From assembly GCF_014349155.1 (NCBI RefSeq), contig NZ_JACSIT010000092.1, positions 1 through 56,890 on the forward strand: 56,890 nt of DNA, given 5' to 3'. Both the position numbers and the translations under genes were made by a program. Below the pieces are notes generated by a model that worked only from the letters and a program-made list of their open reading frames with translations, had not been told where the DNA came from and ran no database searches. This stretch comes from Neolewinella lacunae (GTDB lineage Bacteria; Bacteroidota; Bacteroidia; Chitinophagales; Saprospiraceae). Positions 52,501 to 56,890 of the stretch are shown piece after piece. How positions within the stretch are numbered: position 1 is the stretch's first letter; each line of letters starts with the position of its first letter.

Positions 52501-55404
52501 TATCAGGCGTTTATAACCGACGGTGCATCAGGCTGTCAGATAATTGCAACGGTGTTGGTTACGGTAACGCCAAGTCCGGTTATTGATGTTGTAATGGTTC
52601 CGGTGGAATGCGCTCCCGCCACTGGTTTTGATTTGACCGCGCAAATACCCAACTACGCCACCTATTCATCACCCTCCTGGACACAGTTCAGCGTGCCGGG
52701 TGCAGCAGTAGCTACGCCTACTTCGGTTTCACCTACACAAACTATTAACTACTTCCTGGTAGCAGCCAATGAATTCGGCTGTACGGATACCGCACGGGTG
52801 ACGGTGAATGTGGCGAATCCGCAAACGCCGGTAATTGCCCCTTCGGCAGATGTTGACTGCCAAACCCTGACGGCCGATCTGACAGCGTTTGAAGGCAACG
52901 TCTCCCAAGCTGGCTATACGTTTGAATGGCATACTGCCAATAATACGCTGCCAGGCACCTTGGTAGCGGACCCGACTATGGTGGGTTCTGGTACCTACTA
53001 TCTGTTTGAAAAAGCCAACAGCCCGGCCAACTGTTACAGTGCGAGCGATGCAATTGTGATTAGTTCGGCAATTTGCGAACCTCAATGCAACTTCACCACC
53101 TCCTCTACTACGCCCGAATGCCACGCTAATGGCACGCCCGAGGATGGGGCTGATGACTACTTCACCTTCTCCATCAACGTGGCTAACAGCCTGCAAGGCT
53201 CGCTCACTTACACCGTGACGGCTACCCAGGGTGGGAACCCCATTGCGGTGACGCTGGCTAATGGCCTGCCCGCTACTGCGGTCAATTGCAACTTGGATAC
53301 TCCACTGCGCACGCCTGCTGGCACGGCGGGCGGCGGCGACATCGTGCTGACGATTACCGACAATGTACACGGCTGCACGACTACCATCAGCATCGTTGAC
53401 CCGGGAACTTGCGCGGTCACGTGCGTGCCCGGTACGCCTTCAATGGTGATGTACAGTTATGACACTCAGGTTAGCCTAACAGAGCTTAATAACCTTGCGA
53501 TTATTATACCCCAGTTCGATGATATGGGGGGCACGAGGACACTGACATCCGTAAATTTGGCGTATGGCGTAGGCCAAACGACTACTGCAACGATGGAAAA
53601 CTCTGCTGCTAACCCACAGGATGCTGAAATTGAATTCAGAGTTCGCTCTCTTTTATTTCTCGATGGCAATACAATCGCGAATAATGTAATAAACACTCCG
53701 GCTACACTTTACAGCTTCCCAACGGGCATACCCGTACCAGCAAGTGGGTCTTGGCCAGGCGATGTTGGTACCCATACCTCTAGCGCTGCTTCAATGCCAT
53801 GGTTGACTCCTGAGAAGTTGACGTTTTTTAAGGATCCACGTACAGACCCTAGGTGGGTAACCAATGCAACAGGAAATCCCTCTGATGATGATGATATAAT
53901 ATATTTTCCGCCGACGGAAGTCAATGCAACAGGCAACTTTACCTACAGCACTGTTGCCGAGTTGGCGCCATTCATCGGCAATGGTTTTGTACCGCTGAGC
54001 ACTTCAACCCTATCGGGATTGTCTACAATTGGCGGGGGAGGTAATATTGCAGTCAATCAGGCTACCCGCGCCTATGCTTCGGCCAAGGTTACCTATACTT
54101 ACGAGTGTGCAGCGGTTTGCGTCAACCCCACCGCCACCCTCACCCCCACCGCCGCCACCTGCACGGGCAGCACGGCGAATAACGACGGCACCATCACCCT
54201 TGCCGCCGCCACCAACGCTACCCACTACGGCGTGAGCCTGGGGGCTACCTACACGGGGCCTACGACCATTGCCGGTGCGACGGCCTTTGATGCGGGTGCG
54301 GATCTGCCATTGGACATCATTACCAATGCACCTAACGTTGGAGCTACCTACGTGGTACGCCTCTTCAACGGCGCGGATGATTGCTTTGTGGATGAGGTAG
54401 TGATGGTAGCGGCGAATAGTTGTGGACCTCCTCCCACCTGCGACTGCACCGACTACATCTACCTCAACGATGAGGACCTTGACGTGGTGCATAAATTCAG
54501 AATCAATGGGAATGGCTCTTTAACGGAAATAGGTAGCCCGTGGCTTTCGGGCATTCAAGATCCGCATGGTATTGCTTCTGACCTTAATGGGAATAACTAT
54601 ATTGCAGAATTCTCAGGTGGTCAGTTCATTTGGAAAGTTTCTCCGCTGGGTACGGTTATTGACGACACCTTCATTGACAAACAGCAGAATAGTACGCCTG
54701 GCTACCAAACTTTCAACATAGGCTCTAAGGATGGAATCTTGTATGCCTTCGATCCCAACGGTGGGCGAAACCAAGTAATTGCCTACGAATTGTGTACAGG
54801 GGAAGAAATCGGCAGGGTGAATGTCGGTAGCAATTCCACCGAGACCATACTGGCTTGGGGCTTTTACGTGGATGAAACAAGTTGGTACATTGCAACACGT
54901 AGGCCATTTGCTGAGGGATTCGGAGAGATATTCACGGGTAGCTTAGATACCGCCCTGTTTACGAGCCCGGCCACGAATGCTGGTGTACTGGCAATTCCTA
55001 CCGCAGTATCTCCCATGGGGGTTACACGTGATAACGATGGAAATTACTATGTGATAACTAATCAGTCCATCACAGGCAATGGAGGAAATCCAAGGATTAG
55101 AAAATATAGCCCTACTGGTGTTGAATTGGCCGTGGTGAATGACAACACGGATAATGGTGTGATGGGGCACGCAACGAACGGTGTCGCAGGCTGGTGGGGT
55201 GCTCGAGGCATCATATTTAGCCCTTCCAGTGGGTTGTTGTATGTGAGTTCCAAGGAAAATTGCGTGACCGTTTTCGACACGAATCTGAATGAGTTGACTA
55301 CCCTGAATATCGGAAATCCATTAAATGGCAGTCCTAAAGGAATTGGCATCGTGACGGAGTGCTGCCCCACACAGACTCCGGTAACTATAGAGCAGACGCT
55401 GTAA
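46576..55404 (+). CDS. Giant multidomain surface protein, C-terminally truncated
   Basis: A 2942-residue secreted protein. A long polar n-region precedes the signal hydrophobic segment VLLGVVGLVLFWSVLGSAQ (near 33-51). Domains in order: DUF7948-like N-terminal domain (about 75-290; FEQNVGQFP, YDFIVQPNADPS); SBBP-type propeller repeats (about 290-620; WSTFLGGSGTDIPYAVSVD); a series of Ig/PKD-like modules (about 860-2270) with recurring AGxDxxxC starts and YTVTVTxxxTGC ends; a region like the choice-of-anchor E domain (about 2290-2510); an NHL-like propeller (about 2620-2935; DPHGIASDLNGNNYIAEF). Such proteins normally end in a T9SS sorting domain; here the stop TAA lies in the first bases of an IS66 element, so the tail is lost. 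Probably an adhesin or matrix protein; function not known. Confidence 0.85.
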   Translation: MKKNDHTQLFNLGVELTKTYADACLGIRRNGRVLLGVVGLVLFWSVLGSAQDYAAHRTAADVDVPQAQSALAQANAFLRFEQNVGQFPEGNLLFKATDAQATYFFTQNEIRSVVASAKDSMQTAYALQFVGANEGVDIQGIGRPRSEHGATNYMTAAGSFGDVPMHNRLHYTNLWDGVNAHFYESREGKGSMKYDFIVQPNADPSVVRLKMDGVTDLKINAQGELEFTTPFGTLQKGKPYTYQMVDGKQVEVASEYTLNEQGEIGFKLGNYNASLPLVIDPIALKWSTYLMAGTQQVWDIYVHPTTGRIYLVGQTQSASFPNTLGRPFGGGITDAFVTCMEKDGTTLVWSTFLGGSGTDIPYAVSVDTAGDVYVAGSTSSTNFPVNGTTTAYDASHNGNNDIFVVRLNSTGATLKYSSYVGGGGNDVGNFFRKLVVSNGKVYVGSASRSTDFPTTTGAYQASKLGTNDAGVLFCLNTNVGGAAGLEMSTFFNDAAGTSSSNFSVFSEIEEDKDGNLWLVGYARFAPNFPISDNAVQKYADFGYTGTTEANFVAKFSKTGQYLYSSWVHPLWSPSNSNFSWGTQLVPSLDVDAAGNVYIGAATYITGATATTVKKAPNILAFHELSPLSKLEYYSNDMALGYLAKIPYDLSPQYDFVSVFPSQAADNLADPEVAVDKKGNIHLLTHGGDYDGDSYHPLTAGAVNTVIQDNASPSVYYVLPPSGNSVLYGTVLNSRFSYTYNGMFVNDDCEAYLISISSNSGADDNYPITPSYRDFETNTQKTVYNGTTKTNWALSVFHEPVPNGNTINNFAPGNNTFCVGGLIYQNPNDGPILGSPLTYTSGNGSSASHNLPNIRYDLGPVTAHPTPASPAIQYQWQKSLNGGATWVNIPGGNLSVLKPDPESAAGTVQYRRTTVGFCCDALVSNVATATIAGNFDLQINGPTDPVYYCPGTAEALPITITGASGNISWQWYNGFSPATASEISPASGSGTAASFAASIPAAQSMDGQYRLVVTDAGGCKREYLLNINRLTMPAFPGGPIAALCPGSTGNSIVLGPTPNPLLEYSWTGPGGFTSSLPNPEVTVAGDYFLRVRQVGDPSFCAAGETMVNVPAPMAHDVALTALPDVTFCQDDNPTPIGLSGAAPAGYVFQWSPGINLDNQQAYSPSFDPGSLPFGQSPIATVEYTFTALRLSDGCIYEDKITVTDVELALPQAGSDQALCGGTTTTLGRTQTTGQYFQWAAVSTTFPGGLAALVSDPDFLIDGVNANSGTGKFATVQLPAATTSCYNVFYVLRSSFLPFANTCFATDTVRVTVCPPNVCSPCPEVTANAEGTDGVCSGENTILTASSFSGLNIEWTTYSVNGVVQPANTPPQGLFTVVGGTKGVAIAAMGPHPNQVVPDINDGVWGWGTANVVVYRVRSYGFIGNTEADCSIFVQVFSDQVSTPVIGVLDKSLCTFPAPGVPLTSGGMTAPYTVSGVDYTQAPNSSLNWTWAEQGGGTGSIQSGGDTPFPTLNPSVLTNYVVTAADPVTGCQAMDIMQVTVVSIVANAGSDISTACEGALVQLGTAAQPNHSYSWSPTVGLNFPIGTPNSMTAQPFLILPSVATTYTVTVTESTTGCQATDEVLITPSTTPPAAITPNTYSGCPDGSFRIRPASPSFYSTVGNTFAWTAGAGADIAWLSATNVYSPTVTLPAGFTGPATFNLTITKGTCGSVSTTVTIDNTTPNYIIPATAAANCTAPLTQIGITGTATSGYTYVWSPAAGLFTNSTGTTPYNGTSSVPRPYVLVAEPTTYTLTVRNTATGCVFTDEILVSPPAGVLADAGPDQFYCPSTPITIGGSSTGTSFAWTAVGYNSDPIGTPATPTAGQQATMLGYLSSTTAANPTFNQTTYAPGKYVYRISASIAGCTISDEVTIIVPVFPTDPVGQTQSVCLGESVQIGPLAPNTLNYVWSALSPATAGNTISNGSSSNPTVTPTTNTIYQAFITDGASGCQIIATVLVTVTPSPVIDVVMVPVECAPATGFDLTAQIPNYATYSSPSWTQFSVPGAAVATPTSVSPTQTINYFLVAANEFGCTDTARVTVNVANPQTPVIAPSADVDCQTLTADLTAFEGNVSQAGYTFEWHTANNTLPGTLVADPTMVGSGTYYLFEKANSPANCYSASDAIVISSAICEPQCNFTTSSTTPECHANGTPEDGADDYFTFSINVANSLQGSLTYTVTATQGGNPIAVTLANGLPATAVNCNLDTPLRTPAGTAGGGDIVLTITDNVHGCTTTISIVDPGTCAVTCVPGTPSMVMYSYDTQVSLTELNNLAIIIPQFDDMGGTRTLTSVNLAYGVGQTTTATMENSAANPQDAEIEFRVRSLLFLDGNTIANNVINTPATLYSFPTGIPVPASGSWPGDVGTHTSSAASMPWLTPEKLTFFKDPRTDPRWVTNATGNPSDDDDIIYFPPTEVNATGNFTYSTVAELAPFIGNGFVPLSTSTLSGLSTIGGGGNIAVNQATRAYASAKVTYTYECAAVCVNPTATLTPTAATCTGSTANNDGTITLAAATNATHYGVSLGATYTGPTTIAGATAFDAGADLPLDIITNAPNVGATYVVRLFNGADDCFVDEVVMVAANSCGPPPTCDCTDYIYLNDEDLDVVHKFRINGNGSLTEIGSPWLSGIQDPHGIASDLNGNNYIAEFSGGQFIWKVSPLGTVIDDTFIDKQQNSTPGYQTFNIGSKDGILYAFDPNGGRNQVIAYELCTGEEIGRVNVGSNSTETILAWGFYVDETSWYIATRRPFAEGFGEIFTGSLDTALFTSPATNAGVLAIPTAVSPMGVTRDNDGNYYVITNQSITGNGGNPRIRKYSPTGVELAVVNDNTDNGVMGHATNGVAGWWGARGIIFSPSSGLLYVSSKENCVTVFDTNLNELTTLNIGNPLNGSPKGIGIVTECCPTQTPVTIEQTL

Positions 55405-56890
55405 CTATTCAGGGTACAAAACGCTAGAATTCCAGGATTAGTAGTACTTTTCGGCATGACTTTCGCAAAACTTAAGGCTGAAGTTGATAATCTCCGCCCG
55501 GCGCTTAGTGCTGAGGGCTTGATGCTTGTGGACTTATTCATGCCATTCTGCGAAGCTCAGCAAGCGACGATAAAGAAGCTTGAAGATAAGTTAGCGGTTA
55601 CTAGTGGCAATAGTTCCAAGCCGCCAAGCAAGGATGACTTCAAGCCTACTAAGGCAAGGTCTCTACGGGAAAAGTCGGGCAAAAATCCCGGCGGTCAATC
55701 GGGGCACAAAGGAAGCAAGAGCCGCCTGATCGACAATCCCGACGAGATTATCCCCTACACGATCACCGCGTGCCCGGGCTGCGGATCTAACTTATCAGGA
55801 GTATCTCCGGATGGTTTTATTCGCAAGCAGGTGGAAGATATTCCACCGCTAAAAACGATTGTTACCGAGCACAGGATTGAAATCAAGACCTGCCCATGCT
55901 GTGCCATCCAATGGCAGGCAGCTGGTTGCCCGGAAGATATCAAGCACGAATTCCAGTACGGCCCCAGAGTCAAAGCGATCAGTGTCTATCTATCAGCTTT
56001 TCAATTCATACCTGCTTTTCGGACCAAGCAGTTACTGAAGGTTTTTGGCGTAAACTTGAGTACCGGAACGCTGGACAACTTTCGCAAGAGTGCTGCACGC
56101 CAATTACCGGAGTTTCTGGAGACGTTACGCTTTTCCATAATAGCATCCCTGTGCGGCTTTTTTGACGAGACGGGTATGAAGGTCAAAGGTATCGGACACT
56201 GGGTACATGTGGCGGCAACGGAATTGTTCAGTTTGTTCATGATTCATCCCAAGAGAGGACGTGAAGCACATGATGAGATGGATGTGCTCACTTGGTTTGA
56301 AGGAATCCTGCACCGGGATGACTATCACTCTTATCATGCCTATCCCCAAGCCACTCACTCCTTATGTGTTGCCCATCTGCTACGTGACCTTATCTATGCT
56401 ATTGATCGGGATAAACAGGGAGAATGGGCCGATCCCTTCATCAAACTTTTGCTCCAAGTAAAGCGACAAAAAGTCGAATCCTCCACCAGTGTCGTTGATC
56501 GCCGATGGCAGGGCCGCCACCGAAAAAAATACCGCGAGCTCCTTGCGATCGGGCTGAAGCAAAATCCTCCGGCCGTTAAAGAGGACGGGAGTACGCGCGG
56601 GCGAACAGCTCAAACCAAAACGGTGAACCTACTGCTGCGACTAAGAGACAATGAAGACGAAGTGTTACGTTTTATGACGCATGCATTGGCTCAGTTTGAT
56701 AATAATCAGGCGGAAAGGGATCTGCGCATGAATAAGGTCCGTCAAAAAGTATCTGGAGGCTTCCGTTCGCTGGTCGCCGCCCAGGAATTTATGGACATTC
56801 GCTCCTTTGTTGCTACTGCAATAAAGCGGCAGGCGGACCCGGTAGAAGAACTCGTTAACCTCTTCACTCCGGGAAATTGTGACTATATGA
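55401..56890 (+). mobile_element. IS66-family element, partial (runs off the window)
   Basis: The left end is placed at GTAACTATTCAGGG (55401), since IS66 elements begin with GTAA. The octamer GTAACTAT also occurs at 55381-55388, so that position is an alternative end. The only gene seen is the TnpC-type transposase, 55 bp inside; tnpA and tnpB are absent, as in the ISBst12 subgroup. The right end and the 8-bp target duplication are outside the window. Confidence 0.85.
55456..56890 (+). CDS. IS66-family transposase (TnpC type), 3' end missing
   Basis: An uninterrupted frame of 478 codons from ATG 55456 to the window edge; family members are about 500-530 residues, so little is lost. N-terminal leucine-rich helix, then SGNSSKPPSKD and KNPGGQSGHKG, the zinc finger CPGCG...CPCC, and the DDE core: D237 in FFDETGMKVKG, an Asp near HRDDYHSYHAY, and E420 in DNNQAERDLRMNKVRQKVSG, the very conserved last motif of the family. 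It catalyses transposition of the element that has interrupted the giant surface-protein gene. No stop or frameshift is visible, so it may be functional. Confidence 0.93.
   Translation, partial: MTFAKLKAEVDNLRPALSAEGLMLVDLFMPFCEAQQATIKKLEDKLAVTSGNSSKPPSKDDFKPTKARSLREKSGKNPGGQSGHKGSKSRLIDNPDEIIPYTITACPGCGSNLSGVSPDGFIRKQVEDIPPLKTIVTEHRIEIKTCPCCAIQWQAAGCPEDIKHEFQYGPRVKAISVYLSAFQFIPAFRTKQLLKVFGVNLSTGTLDNFRKSAARQLPEFLETLRFSIIASLCGFFDETGMKVKGIGHWVHVAATELFSLFMIHPKRGREAHDEMDVLTWFEGILHRDDYHSYHAYPQATHSLCVAHLLRDLIYAIDRDKQGEWADPFIKLLLQVKRQKVESSTSVVDRRWQGRHRKKYRELLAIGLKQNPPAVKEDGSTRGRTAQTKTVNLLLRLRDNEDEVLRFMTHALAQFDNNQAERDLRMNKVRQKVSGGFRSLVAAQEFMDIRSFVATAIKRQADPVEELVNLFTPGNCDYM

Noticed and set aside
50000-52600. 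Recurring modules in the giant gene as a DNA repeat array or CRISPR
   Set aside because: The similarity is at protein level between Ig/PKD-like domains; there are no exact DNA repeats with regular spacers.

Overview
The window looks like part of a Bacteroidota chromosome, most likely a Saprospiria/Lewinella-type marine or surface-associated degrader. Evidence: tandem SusC/SusD pairs, many lipoproteins, Bacteroidota-type promoters (TAnnTTTG), C-terminal type IX secretion (T9SS) sorting domains, a TPR histidine kinase paired with a LytTR regulator, and a giant SBBP/Ig-like surface protein. The taxonomic call is inference; no rRNA or tRNA is present.

Layout. Positions 1-1900 hold a complete IS1182-family element with perfect 18-bp ends; the window starts on its first base. 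From 7867 down to 1936 (minus strand) lies an arabinose operon: GH127, GH51, an araB remnant, intact araD, an araA remnant, and a glycerophosphodiester phosphodiesterase lipoprotein. Two plus-strand genes follow (a Thr/Asn-rich secreted protein and a membrane TolB-like/TPR protein), with terminators around them. From 22628 down to 11311 (minus strand) are a beta-helix protein with a T9SS domain, GH2, GH43, an S1 sulfatase, a DUF5060 putative hydrolase, a DUF1080 lipoprotein and, after a gap, a second T9SS beta-helix protein. Divergent from 23137 (plus strand) are a third beta-helix protein, sulfatase, GHL15-like putative hydrolase, sulfatase, GH27, then SusC-SusD-SusC-SusD(CBM6)-DUF1735, closed by a terminator at 42440. 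A LytTR response regulator and a TPR histidine kinase (minus strand) come next, then a 2942-residue surface protein cut short by an IS66-family element that runs off the window end.

How it fits together. This is a large polysaccharide utilisation locus. Beta-helix enzymes are candidates for backbone cleavage at or outside the surface. The two SusCD pairs would import oligosaccharides. Three sulfatases would remove sulfate, and GH127, GH51, GH43, GH27 and GH2 would remove arabinose- and galactose-type sugars. The best guess at substrate is a sulfated, arabinose- and/or galactose-containing algal or plant polysaccharide; a carrageenan-like galactan cannot be excluded.

Most unusual points: (1) araB and araA are reduced to short remnants on either side of an intact araD; (2) a roughly 19-bp dispersed repeat, TTGCACCTGCGKCCGCGCC, occurs about ten times, mostly at gene 5' ends, sometimes inside lipoprotein signal regions in different reading frames, and in inverted pairs; (3) one SusD carries an internal CBM6; (4) the giant surface protein ends on a stop codon supplied by the IS66 terminus.
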